The position numbers and the translations under genes are program-made. This document shows, one piece after another, positions 53,731 through 62,753 of a stretch of 64,000 nucleotides of DNA. Under the pieces are notes generated by a model, which did no database searches, was not told the DNA's origin, and worked only from the letters and a program-made list of their open reading frames with translations. This DNA is from Prado023 sp963788325 (GTDB lineage: Bacteria; Actinomycetota; Actinomycetes; S36-B12; CAIYMF01). The stretch spans positions 1 through 64,000 of the forward strand of contig CAWBGJ010000008.1 of the NCBI GenBank assembly GCA_963788325.1. Direction: 5' to 3'. Numbering within the stretch: the first letter of the stretch is position 1; each line of letters opens with the position of its first letter.

Positions 53731-54996
53731 TCAGTCCGGGGTGCCGGTGCTACCGAGGTCCACATCGTCGACCAGGTGGGCCTCCTCGGCGGGTGGGCCC
53801 AGGATGGCGGCCTCGTCCTGGGCGTGGCTCAGGTGCGCCCGGACGTAGTCGTCGGTCGCCCAGGTCAGGCCGACGTCGCGACCGGCACGCTCCGAGGAGA
53901 ACCACCGGTGCTGCAGAACCTCATGGACCAGCTCGGAGGGCTCGAGCCGGCCGCGCAGGTCCCGCGGGATGCGTCGCAGGATCGTCTCGAACACCTCGTT
54001 GACCCATTTGTGGGCAACGATCTGCTCGTCCTCATCGGCGCCCTCCACGAGGCGGTAGGAGTCCAGGTCGTTGAGCAGCCGGCGCGCCTGGTTCTCGCCC
54101 ATGTCCAGTCCGGTCAGCTGCAGCATCCGACGCCGGTGGTGACCGGCCTCCACGACCTTGGGCTGCACCCGGATGTTCGCCCCGCCGTCAGTGACCTGCG
54201 CGGTCAGCTCCGCGACGTCGAAGCCCAGTCCGTTGAGGGTACGCATCATGGTGTGGATGTGCCGGCGGTCGGTACCCGAGACCGTCACCGGCTCGGTCAG
54301 GGTCATCCAGAGGTGCTCGTAGCGCCGCCGGAACTCCGGGCCGATCTCGGCGAGGTCGAACCGCTCCGGGACGAAGCCACCTGCCTGCAGGTCCATCAGC
54401 TCGCCCATGATGTTCATCTCGGCGGTGTCGAGGTCGTACCGACGCTGGCCTCGGGACAGCGTGTCGCGCAGCTCCCCGGTCTCAGCGTCGACCAAGTAGG
54501 CGGAGAAGGCCCCGGCGTCGCGGCGGAACAGGGTGTTGGACAGCGAGCAGTCGTTCCACGCGAAACCCAGCAGGTGCAGGCGCACGATCAGGAGCACCAG
54601 CGCGTCGAGCAGCCGTTCACCGGTCTCACGGGTCAGCGTGGTCTGCACCAGCGCCCGGTAGGGCAGCGAGTAGGACAGGTGCGTGGTGATCAGCGCGGCT
54701 GGCAGGTCCTGTCCATGCTCGTCCTGACGCCCCGCGATGACCCCGACGGGCTCGACGCACGGGGCGCCGAGCCGGCCGAGGTCGACCAGCAACTGGTACT
54801 CACGGGTCGCGAACGACTCCTCGATCTCCTTGATGGCGTACACCACGCCGTTGACCCGCACGAATCGCACCGTGTGCCGGGAGATGCCGCGCGGCAGGGC
54901 CACGACATCGGCAGCCGGCCAGTCCTCGAGCGCGGTGCCCCACGGCAGGAAGAGCAGGTCCGGCTCGGCGGCGCTGGCCGTCGCGCGCAGTGCCAC
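53731..54996 (-). CDS. DUF4032 kinase-like-fold protein
   Basis: 421 aa. The N-terminal ~200 residues resemble lipopolysaccharide-kinase/WaaP-type folds: VYAIKEIEESFATREYQLLV (Lys and Glu), then LLGFAWNDCSLSNTLFRRD (catalytic-loop-like Asp and Asn) and AYLVDAETGE (DFG-like). The DUF4032 domain follows to the end (GLDMGENQARRLLNDLDSYR). Activity is unproven. GTG 54996 lies 21 nt after the malK-like stop, so probably in the same operon. Confidence 0.8.
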   Translation of the reverse strand: MALRATASAAEPDLLFLPWGTALEDWPAADVVALPRGISRHTVRFVRVNGVVYAIKEIEESFATREYQLLVDLGRLGAPCVEPVGVIAGRQDEHGQDLPAALITTHLSYSLPYRALVQTTLTRETGERLLDALVLLIVRLHLLGFAWNDCSLSNTLFRRDAGAFSAYLVDAETGELRDTLSRGQRRYDLDTAEMNIMGELMDLQAGGFVPERFDLAEIGPEFRRRYEHLWMTLTEPVTVSGTDRRHIHTMMRTLNGLGFDVAELTAQVTDGGANIRVQPKVVEAGHHRRRMLQLTGLDMGENQARRLLNDLDSYRLVEGADEDEQIVAHKWVNEVFETILRRIPRDLRGRLEPSELVHEVLQHRWFSSERAGRDVGLTWATDDYVRAHLSHAQDEAAILGPPAEEAHLVDDVDLGSTGTPD

Positions 54997-55017
54997 GGTG
55001 CCGATCCGCGTCCCGCG

Positions 55018-56136
55018 TCAGACCGCCGGGGCGCTGGGCTCGCCCGGGTTCAGGCGCTCACCGGTCTCGGGGTCGAACAGGTGCACGTGGTGGGGGACCG
55101 CCTCGATGCCCAGCATGGAACCGCGCGCGGGGTGGGTGCGACCGTCGGTGCGCACCACGACCTCCTGCGTGGTCCCGTCGGGCAGCGCGACCTCGGCGTA
55201 GACGTAGGCATCGGCACCCAGGCCCTCGACGATGAGGACCTTGACGGGCCATGAGGCGTCGCTGTTGGTGACGCGCAGGTCCTCCGGGCGGAAACCGATG
55301 TACACGCTGCTGCGCCCCTTGGCGGTCAGCTTGGCAGCCGCGCCCTCGGGCAGGTCGACGGCCTTGCCGCCGAGGGTGACCTGCCCGTTGGACACCGGTG
55401 CCTGGACGATGTTCATGGCCGGGGAGCCGATGAATCCGGCGACGAAGACGTTCGCGGGGGTGTCGTAGAGGTCCTGCGGGGTGCCGACCTGCATCAGGAT
55501 GCCATCCTTGAGCACCACGATCCGGTCGCCCATGGTCATGGCCTCGGTCTGGTCGTGGGTGACATAGACCGTGGTGACGCCGAGGTCGCGCTGCAGCTTG
55601 GCGATCTGCGTGCGGGTCTGGACCCGCAGCTTCGCGTCGAGGTTGGACAGCGGCTCGTCCATGAGGAAGACCTGCGGCTTGCGCACGATCGCCCGGCCCA
55701 TCGCCACACGTTGGCGCTGGCCACCGGACATCGCCTTGGGCTTGCGGTCCAGGTAGGGCACGAGGTCCAGGATGCCGGCGGCCTCCTGCACGCGGGACTC
55801 GATCTCGTCCTTGGACTCGCCGGCGATCTTCAGCGCGAAGCCCATGTTCTCCCGCACGGTCATGTGCGGGTACAGGGCGTAGGACTGGAAGACCATGGCG
55901 ATGTCACGGTCCTTGGGGGCCAGGTTGGTGACGTCGCGATCGCCGATGAAGATCTTGCCCGCGTTGACCTCCTCGAGGCCGGCGAGCATCCGCAGCGCGG
56001 TGGACTTGCCGCACCCGGACGGGCCGACGACGACGAGGAACTCGCCGTCCTGGACCTCGAGGTTCAGCGCGTTGACCGCGGGCTTCGTGGAACCGGGGTA
56101 GACGCGGGTGGCGTCCTGGAAAGTGACAGTGGCCAT
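55018..56136 (-). CDS. ugpC: MalK/UgpC-type sugar ABC transporter ATPase (copy 1)
   Basis: 372 aa. Walker A GPSGCGKST, Q-loop VFQSYALYPHMTV, signature MSGGQRQRVAMG, Walker B VFLMDEP, switch His YVTHDQTEA, and C-terminal TOBE/OB fold ending in the regulatory domain. Family members energise several carbohydrate importers (MsiK in Streptomyces). Paralogous to 57073-58263; both may serve the MalEFG system. Confidence 0.9.
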   Translation of the reverse strand: MATVTFQDATRVYPGSTKPAVNALNLEVQDGEFLVVVGPSGCGKSTALRMLAGLEEVNAGKIFIGDRDVTNLAPKDRDIAMVFQSYALYPHMTVRENMGFALKIAGESKDEIESRVQEAAGILDLVPYLDRKPKAMSGGQRQRVAMGRAIVRKPQVFLMDEPLSNLDAKLRVQTRTQIAKLQRDLGVTTVYVTHDQTEAMTMGDRIVVLKDGILMQVGTPQDLYDTPANVFVAGFIGSPAMNIVQAPVSNGQVTLGGKAVDLPEGAAAKLTAKGRSSVYIGFRPEDLRVTNSDASWPVKVLIVEGLGADAYVYAEVALPDGTTQEVVVRTDGRTHPARGSMLGIEAVPHHVHLFDPETGERLNPGEPSAPAV

Positions 56137-56261
56137 GATTCATCGATCCCTTCACCGGCAGGTACGTGCCGGACGATCCGTGTGGAGGGTGCTCGGAACC
56201 ACGAGTGCGGTCCCAGAGGCCACTCTAGGGGACCGGACCCGCCCAAGGACAGATGTGCCGG

Positions 56262-56900
56262 CTACTGAGCCGCGGCCTGCCCGGCGCCGAGGACGAGGGC
56301 TGCTCGCAGCTGGTCGGCGTCGGACTGGCTCATCATCCCGTTTGCCACGGCCAGATCCAGCAGCTGGCCCACGTCGGTGATGCCCACGGTCGCAGCCAGG
56401 GACTTCAGCGAATCTGGAAGCGGCAGCTCGGACAGGGGCAGGTCGCCGCCGGGGGTGGTCGCGCCCGGTGCAGAGCCATCCGGGGTGGTCCCCTCGGGCA
56501 GGGCGCCCTCGGGGGTCGCGCCGGGCACCAGCTCGTCGAGGTTGAGGTCACCGGAACCCAGGCCGGCGGCGATGCTCGCCGACGAGCCGAACAGGGAGTT
56601 GTTGGCCAACTGCCACGTGGCCACGCCAAGGACCAGGGCGGCGACGGACGCGAGGGCTGCGACCACGACCGCGACCCGGGTCCGGGCGCGCTGGCGGGCG
56701 AACTTCTCCTGCCAGAGGGCGGCCTCGTGGTTGACCGGGGCGTACCCGGGGGCGAACGCCGCGTCAGGCGCGTAGCCGGGTGCAGCCCCCGCGTACCCCT
56801 GCGGGACGCGGGGCAGGGCGGTCGTTTCGTGCTGGCCCTGGTAGCCCGGGGCGGCATCTGGCTGGGCGGGGGCGGTGGGGGCGTAGGGCTGCTGCGTCAT
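56262..56900 (-). CDS. Hypothetical Pro/Ala-rich single-pass membrane protein
   Basis: ~212 aa. N-terminal ~70 residues are Pro/Ala/Gln/Tyr-rich with repeated APGY; one membrane helix around RVAVVVAALASVAALVLGVA; then an extracytoplasmic Gly/Pro/Thr-rich region and a C-terminal helical stretch ITDVGQLLDLAVANGMMSQS. Not recognised. Start set at ATG 56900 where the composition becomes protein-like. It lies between two sugar-ATPase genes. Confidence 0.6.
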   Translation of the reverse strand: MTQQPYAPTAPAQPDAAPGYQGQHETTALPRVPQGYAGAAPGYAPDAAFAPGYAPVNHEAALWQEKFARQRARTRVAVVVAALASVAALVLGVATWQLANNSLFGSSASIAAGLGSGDLNLDELVPGATPEGALPEGTTPDGSAPGATTPGGDLPLSELPLPDSLKSLAATVGITDVGQLLDLAVANGMMSQSDADQLRAALVLGAGQAAAQ

Positions 56901-57072
56901 GCATCCATTGTGACCGGGGACCGTCGAGCCGGCCGAATCCCTCGCGCTGGAGGGCATCCGCGTTGTGTTCGAGGAAGGTCAGGGCTGAACCGGGTGAACC
57001 GGCGAATCGAACGAACCGGGTGAAGGACCGCCGCCCGGGTACGCAGGTGCGCGCCCGGGCGGTGACCCTCGC

Positions 57073-58263
57073 TCAGGATCGGATGGACTCAGACGTCTCG
57101 GGATCGAACAAGTGGACGCGCTCCATGTCCACCGAGATCTCGACGGTGTCGCCGTTGCGGACCCGCGAGCGGGGCCCGAAGGAGGCCACCCACTTCACGC
57201 CCTCGCCGAGGGTGTGAAGCTCGGTCTCGCCGGACTCCTTGGCCAGCAGCTTCGTGTCGGCAGTCTCGACCCGATCCGCGTCGAACGTGAAGTGCGCGAT
57301 GATCTCGGAACCGAGGGCCTCGGTGAGCGTCACCTTGGCCTGCAGGCGCTGGTCGACGGGGCCCTCGCGCAGGCTGGAGTCCTCCATGTCCTCCGAGCGC
57401 ACGCCCATGACCAAGCGCTTGCCCGCGTAGCCGCGCAGGGCCGGCTTGGCCGCCAGCAGGGTCTCGGGCGCAGTGAGTTCGACGTCGCCCACCTTGAGGA
57501 CCAGCCGATCGCCCTTGTCGATCAGGTCGGCCATCACCAGGTTCATCGGGGGCGAGCCGACGAACTGCGCGACGAAGATGTTGTTGGGGGAGTCGTAGCA
57601 CTCGCTCGGCGTGCCGAGCTGGTTGAGCACGCCGGCCTTCATGACGGCCATCCGGTCGCCCATCGTCATGGCCTCGGTCTGGTCATGGGTGACGTAGAGG
57701 GTTGTGGTGTTCAGGGCCCGGACCACTGCGGAGATCTCAGCGCGCATCTGCACGCGCAGCTTCGCGTCGAGGTTGGACAGCGGCTCGTCCATGAGGAAGA
57801 CCTGCGGCTCGCGCACGATCGCACGGCCCATGGCCACACGCTGGCGCTGGCCACCGGAGAGCTGCTTGGGCCGACGCTCGAGCAGTGGCGTGAGCTCGAG
57901 CATGTCCGCGGCCTTCTGGACCCGGGCAGCGATCTGGTCCTTGGGCATCTTGCGCAGCTTCAGGCCGTAGGCCATGTTGTCGCCCACGGTCATGTGCGGG
58001 TAGAGGGCATAGGACTGGAACACCATGGCGATGTCGCGGTCCTGCGGTTCCAGCTCGTTGACCCGCTTGCCGCCGATGCGCAGCTCGCCGCTGGAGATGT
58101 CCTCCAGGCCGGCGACCATCCGCAGGGCGGTGGACTTGCCGCAGCCCGAGGGACCGACCAGAACGAGGAACTCGCCGTCAGCCACCTCGATCGACAGGTC
58201 CTGCACGGCGTGGAAGCCGTTGTCATACACCTTGTTGATCTTGTCCAGTTCGACGCTTGCCAT
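57073..58263 (-). CDS. ugpC: MalK/UgpC-type sugar ABC transporter ATPase (copy 2)
   Basis: 396 aa. Walker A GPSGCGKST, Q-loop FQSYALYPHMTV, signature LSGGQRQRVAMG, Walker B VFLMDEP, D-loop LSNLDAKL and YVTHDQTEAMT. The C-terminal part has the VMGVRSEDME TOBE region. Close paralogue of copy 1. Its ATG follows a GGAGCAGGG ribosome site 12 bp after the GH13 gene stop, so this copy is likely transcribed with malEFG. Confidence 0.9.
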   Translation of the reverse strand: MASVELDKINKVYDNGFHAVQDLSIEVADGEFLVLVGPSGCGKSTALRMVAGLEDISSGELRIGGKRVNELEPQDRDIAMVFQSYALYPHMTVGDNMAYGLKLRKMPKDQIAARVQKAADMLELTPLLERRPKQLSGGQRQRVAMGRAIVREPQVFLMDEPLSNLDAKLRVQMRAEISAVVRALNTTTLYVTHDQTEAMTMGDRMAVMKAGVLNQLGTPSECYDSPNNIFVAQFVGSPPMNLVMADLIDKGDRLVLKVGDVELTAPETLLAAKPALRGYAGKRLVMGVRSEDMEDSSLREGPVDQRLQAKVTLTEALGSEIIAHFTFDADRVETADTKLLAKESGETELHTLGEGVKWVASFGPRSRVRNGDTVEISVDMERVHLFDPETSESIRS

Positions 58264-58275
58264 CCCTGCTCCTGT

Positions 58276-60165
58276 TCATCGACCGGGGCTGTGCAGCCCC
58301 GGCAGTCGCCACATCTGCACCATCGGACCATCACCTGGCAGTTCCGCCAGACCTGCTACGTGCCGGAGTGTCGCACCTCCGTACATGTTCTGCGCGTGCT
58401 TCCCCTCAGCCAGGCCGAGCAGGTCGGCTGCCAGCCGGATCGAGGGACCGGCTGCTCGGGCCAACAGGACGAGCACGGACTCCTCGTCCGCCTCCCGCAG
58501 CCACACCATCCGATCGTCGTCGACGTGCACCCAACGCAAGCCTCCCCGACGAAGGGCAGCGGAGTCGCGGCGAACGGCGCAAAGCCGCCCGAACACGGAC
58601 ATCAACTCCCGGTTCCACAGCTCAGGGCGCTCCCACGGGAAGGGTACCCGGCCCGCCTCGCCCGTGGCACCCTCGAGTCCGATCTCGTCGCCCGCCCAGA
58701 TCATCGGCACGCCTGGGTGGGCGATCATGGCCGCGAAGGCCACTTCGGTCAGGCGTGGATCGTCGGTGATCGTGGCGATCCGGGGCGTGTCGTGGCTGGA
58801 CACCATCGTGAGGCTGGCCTGTCGTGCCGCCCACGGGATCGCGCTGAACGCCCGCATGGTTGCCGCGACCGACGGGCCCGGCAGCTGCGGCCAGTGCGCC
58901 ACCGGCGCACCCAGCCAGTTGCCGAACGGGGAGTCCGGACGGACCAGCCAGGTCCATATGGGCCGGGCCAGGCCTGAGTAGTTCATGATGCCGTGCCAGG
59001 TGGTCCCGTCGACATCACCGAGGAAGTCGTGGAAGTGCTCGCCCACCAGGTAGGTCTCTCCGGAGGACTCCGCCATCGTCGCGCGCAGCATCCGCGCCAC
59101 CTGGTGGTTCAGGTCGGTCTGCTGGTAGCGCCCGGTCATGTTGGCCACGTCGATGCGCCACCCGTCGAGACCGAACTCCAACCAGCGCGCGGCGATGCTC
59201 TGCGGGCCCGAGAGCATCCGCCGGGCCAGCTCCGGGCTGCGGTGGTCGAGCTTGGGCAGAGTGCGGTGTCCCAGCCAACCAACGTAGCCGCGGGGTGTCG
59301 CCGGGTCGGGTCCCGGCGGGTCGAAGAGGTAGAAGTCCGCCTCCGGGGTGGCGGCATCTGCCCGGCCCGCGGCGAACCAGTCGTGCGTGCTGCCGGTGTG
59401 ATTGGTCGTCAGGTCGCCCAGGATCCGCATCCCGCGGGCATGGGCGGCATCGATCAGAGCCCGGTAGGCGGCGTCTCCGCCGAGCAGGGGGTCGACCTGG
59501 TCGAAGCTGCGTGCGTTGTACCGGTGGCTGGAGTCGGCGGGGAATACCGGGGTCAGGTAGAGCGTGTTCGCGCCCACGGACTCGATGTGGTCCAGATGAT
59601 CGACCACGCCATACAGGTCGCCGCCGTAGAGCTGACGGGCCGAGGGGCGCCCGCCCGGCTCCGGCGGATCGTCCCAGGCTGCGGCGACAGCCCACGGCGG
59701 TGTGGGCTCCCGCACCCGGCCACTGCGCGCGAACCGGTCGGGGAACACCTGGTAGACGATGGCGTCCTCGAGCCACTGGGGTGGCGCGTCGGCGATGGGT
59801 ACCCGGAAGTCCGCGGCGTCGGGCAGGTCCGCGTCCACCACCCCCGCAGCCGTCAGCCAGCGGTATCCGGTGGCTCCCCCGTCGAGCAGGAACCGGTAGT
59901 GCGAGATGGTGTTGTGGGCGCTCAGGTCCGCGCGCCACCAGGTACCAGTGGGGTCCTGGCGGTCGATGCGCGCCGGTGCGAACTCCGGTTCCCCGTCGAT
60001 CACCTGGCGCACGGCCACCGAACGGACCGGGTCAGCGGCCGAGGTGCGCAGCAGCACGGTGAACTGATCACCGTGCTGCTGCGGCGGGTCGGGGCAGTAG
60101 CCGGGGGAGCCGTCGTGGTGCGGGGCGCCCAGCAGCGACCCGCTCGACGTCGGTCCCATCGTCAT
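58276..60165 (-). CDS. GH13 alpha-glucosidase / maltodextrin-hydrolysing enzyme
   Basis: 629 aa. The N-terminal ~110 residues are a CBM34-like beta domain. The GH13 barrel has conserved regions: DLTTNHTG (I), GWRIDVANMTG (II, nucleophile Asp), YLVGEHFHDF (III, acid/base Glu) and VSSHDTPR (IV). This domain layout suggests a maltodextrin glucosidase, neopullulanase or cyclomaltodextrinase, cytoplasmic since there is no signal peptide. It is directly after malG and before malK-like copy 2, so it would hydrolyse imported maltodextrins. Confidence 0.9.
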   Translation of the reverse strand: MTMGPTSSGSLLGAPHHDGSPGYCPDPPQQHGDQFTVLLRTSAADPVRSVAVRQVIDGEPEFAPARIDRQDPTGTWWRADLSAHNTISHYRFLLDGGATGYRWLTAAGVVDADLPDAADFRVPIADAPPQWLEDAIVYQVFPDRFARSGRVREPTPPWAVAAAWDDPPEPGGRPSARQLYGGDLYGVVDHLDHIESVGANTLYLTPVFPADSSHRYNARSFDQVDPLLGGDAAYRALIDAAHARGMRILGDLTTNHTGSTHDWFAAGRADAATPEADFYLFDPPGPDPATPRGYVGWLGHRTLPKLDHRSPELARRMLSGPQSIAARWLEFGLDGWRIDVANMTGRYQQTDLNHQVARMLRATMAESSGETYLVGEHFHDFLGDVDGTTWHGIMNYSGLARPIWTWLVRPDSPFGNWLGAPVAHWPQLPGPSVAATMRAFSAIPWAARQASLTMVSSHDTPRIATITDDPRLTEVAFAAMIAHPGVPMIWAGDEIGLEGATGEAGRVPFPWERPELWNRELMSVFGRLCAVRRDSAALRRGGLRWVHVDDDRMVWLREADEESVLVLLARAAGPSIRLAADLLGLAEGKHAQNMYGGATLRHVAGLAELPGDGPMVQMWRLPGLHSPGR

Positions 60166-60174
60166 GTGCGCAGA

Positions 60175-61119
60175 TCAGCCCTTGACCGCGCCTGCGGTCA
60201 AGCCGGTGACCAGCTGCTTCTGGGCGAAGGCGAACACCACGAGGACCGGTATCGCCGCCATCAGCGCCCCGGCCGCGAACAGGCCCCACTCCTGTCGCAG
60301 CGGGTTGCTGACGTAGGAGTACAGGCCCACGGCCAGTGTGGTGTCGCGCTGGTCGGCCAAGACCACCGAGGCGATCGCGAGCTCGTTGAACATGCCCGTG
60401 AAGGAGACGAAGAACACGACCGTGAGGATCGGCGCGGCCAGGCGCAGGATCATTCCGAAGAAGATCCGCACGTGGCTTGCTCCGTCGATCCTGGCCGACT
60501 CGTCGATCTCCACCGGGATCGTGTCGAAGAAGCCCTTCATCAGGTAGGTATTCACCCCGAGGGTTCCGCCGAGATACACCAGGATCAGGCCCCAGATGGT
60601 GCCCAGGCCGATAGCGGGGAAGGTCTCGCGGATCGTCGAGAGCAGCAGGAAGATCGCCGTGATGGCCAGAATCGCTGGGAACATCTGGACCAGCACCAGC
60701 GACGTGAGGCCCGCCCTGCGGCCCTTGAAGCGCATCCGGCTGAACGCGAACGCCGCTGACGCACCCATGAAGACCGAGAAGAAGGACACCACCGTCGCGA
60801 TGATCAGCGTGTTCTGGAACCAGACGGAGAACGGCCGCTGCGGATTGTTCAGGACATTGGTGAAGTTCTGCGTGTCATAGGGCGGAAGCGGCAGGACGCA
60901 CTGGACGGTCTCCGCTCCCTGCAGGCTCGTCGGGCAGGCCGAGGTCAGCGTGTTCCCCTCGCTGAAGGCCAGGTTGATGATGTACGAGATCGGGAACAAC
61001 GCGAAGAGCACGGCGATGACGAGGATCAGGTGCCGCCACCCGACCGTCTTCATCCAGCGGCCGAAGGACATGCGCTGGACCTTGATCGGGGTGGCAGCGG
61101 ATTCGGTCGGGGTGCTCAT
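60175..61119 (-). CDS. malG: Maltose/maltodextrin ABC permease MalG
   Basis: 314 aa, six hydrophobic segments, EAA loop EIDESARIDGASHVRIFFGM for the ATPase. The N-terminus carries an extra extracytoplasmic loop with TSACPTSLQGAETVQCVLPL. Overlaps malF by 4 bp (ATGA). C-terminal end QKQLVTGLTAGAVKG is typical of MalG. Confidence 0.93.
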   Translation of the reverse strand: MSTPTESAATPIKVQRMSFGRWMKTVGWRHLILVIAVLFALFPISYIINLAFSEGNTLTSACPTSLQGAETVQCVLPLPPYDTQNFTNVLNNPQRPFSVWFQNTLIIATVVSFFSVFMGASAAFAFSRMRFKGRRAGLTSLVLVQMFPAILAITAIFLLLSTIRETFPAIGLGTIWGLILVYLGGTLGVNTYLMKGFFDTIPVEIDESARIDGASHVRIFFGMILRLAAPILTVVFFVSFTGMFNELAIASVVLADQRDTTLAVGLYSYVSNPLRQEWGLFAAGALMAAIPVLVVFAFAQKQLVTGLTAGAVKG

Positions 61120-62732
61120 GCGCCGATCTCCTCGAGCTTCTTGGTGTACCGGAATGAGAAGGCTGAGATGGAACCGACGACGATGAAGATGACCAGTGCG
61201 ATCGCCGAGGCCAGTCCGAGTCTCTGGTTGGTCTGGTTGAAGGCCATTCGATAGGTCCAGTTGATCAGCAGGTCGGTCTGGCCGCCATCACTGATCTGGC
61301 CAGGGAACGGCCCACCTCCGGTCAACATCTCGATGAGTGTGTAGTTGTTGAAGTTGAACGTGAAGGACGCGATCAGCAGGGGTGCGGTGGAGATCATCAG
61401 CAGGGGAAGCACCACCGTGCGGAACGCATGCATCCCGCTGGCGCCGTCGACGAACGCGGCCTCCTTGAGGTCTGCCGGGATGGCCGTCAGGGCGCCGGTG
61501 CAGATCAGGAAGAAGTAGGGGTAGGCGATCCAGAGGTTGACCACCAGGACCGAGAACCGGGCGAGGTTCGCCTCTCCGAGCCAGTTGATGGGATCACCGG
61601 GCAGCATCTGGTTGATCAACCCGAAGTCGGTGTTGAGCATGCCCCGCCAGAGCGGAGCGGTCAGGAAGATCGGCATCGCGTAGGGGAGGATCAGCAGCAC
61701 CCGGTAGTACTTCATCCCCTTCATCCGGCGGTCGTTCATGATGACCGCCAGCAGCAGGCCCAGGGAGAACGTGGTGAACACGGTCATGAAGGCGAAGAAG
61801 AAGGTCCAGAGCGTGATCGGGACGAACCGGTCGCGGATCTGGGGGTTCTGCCACAACGAGGTGTAGTTCTCGGTGCCGATGAAGACCTTCCAGCCCGGCT
61901 GCAGGATCTGGCCATCAGGGGACTCGAAGTTGCCGGTGTCATTGGGTGTGTAGACGACCCCGGTGGTGGTGTCGGTGAGGGTGTCGGTCTCCGGGTCGTA
62001 GACGCTGCCGGCACGGACCTCCTTGGCCACCGACACGCCGGTGGCGCGCAGGTAGGTGCCCGTCTCGAGGTTCAGTGGGACGCGCAACTCCTGCCACTGG
62101 GCGTTGAAGTCCGCGTTCCCCGACAGGGTGCCCAGGTTCAGCGAGGTGTAGCCGTTCACGCCGGTGACCTTGTCACCTGCGACGACCAGGTCGGTCGGGG
62201 CCACGGGGGTCAGGCCGTCGACGGTCCCGATGGAGGTAGTTCCTGCGGTCGGGGTCCCCTCCGGGAACGTGACGAGCATCGACACGGTGCCGCCGGACTC
62301 GATCGGGACCACGGGGTAGTCGGCCGAGGTCTCGACAGGACGCTCCCCGCGCATCACGAGCGCGTTGATCGCGGAATCCTTGTCGTCGAGGTGGCCCGTG
62401 CCGTAGTTGGTGAAGCTGGACTGGGCGGTGAGCACGATCGTGTACACCTGGAAGACCAGGAGGAAGAGCAGGCCGGGCAGCAGGTACTTCATGGGCAGGC
62501 CCTTGGTGAAGTACGTGACGTTCACGGCCACCAGGGCCAGGATGAAGAACCCGACCGCGAGCGTCCACCCATCAGCGAGCGCCTGGGCAAGCATCCAGAT
62601 CAGCAGCGCGTCGATGAGACCGACGAGGACCAACTTGATCGTCAGACCGCCAGCTGTGACGGACTTCGACGACTTGGGTGCGGCTTCTGCCGCCGGTCGT
62701 TCGGTGGTGAGGCTCATGGTCGGGTTCTTCAT
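61116..62732 (-). CDS. malF: Maltose/maltodextrin ABC permease MalF
   Basis: 538 aa, longer than ordinary sugar permeases because of a ~180-residue extracytoplasmic loop (between about 115 and 305), as in E. coli MalF. Two or three N-terminal helices precede it (LIDALLIWMLAQALADG, YLLPGLLFLLVFQVYTIVL). C-terminal helices follow, with EAA motif KEAAFVDGASGMHAFRTVVL. Start ATG 62732, with ATG 62717 as alternative. 21 bp after malE. Confidence 0.93.
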   Translation of the reverse strand: MKNPTMSLTTERPAAEAAPKSSKSVTAGGLTIKLVLVGLIDALLIWMLAQALADGWTLAVGFFILALVAVNVTYFTKGLPMKYLLPGLLFLLVFQVYTIVLTAQSSFTNYGTGHLDDKDSAINALVMRGERPVETSADYPVVPIESGGTVSMLVTFPEGTPTAGTTSIGTVDGLTPVAPTDLVVAGDKVTGVNGYTSLNLGTLSGNADFNAQWQELRVPLNLETGTYLRATGVSVAKEVRAGSVYDPETDTLTDTTTGVVYTPNDTGNFESPDGQILQPGWKVFIGTENYTSLWQNPQIRDRFVPITLWTFFFAFMTVFTTFSLGLLLAVIMNDRRMKGMKYYRVLLILPYAMPIFLTAPLWRGMLNTDFGLINQMLPGDPINWLGEANLARFSVLVVNLWIAYPYFFLICTGALTAIPADLKEAAFVDGASGMHAFRTVVLPLLMISTAPLLIASFTFNFNNYTLIEMLTGGGPFPGQISDGGQTDLLINWTYRMAFNQTNQRLGLASAIALVIFIVVGSISAFSFRYTKKLEEIGA

Positions 62733-62753
62733 CCCTTCTTGTTCAGTGCCTGA

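Noticed and set aside
56985..57030. Repeated GGGTGAA near 57000 as a PHO box
   Set aside because: Spacing is 9 and about 28 bp rather than 11, and no phosphate gene is adjacent.
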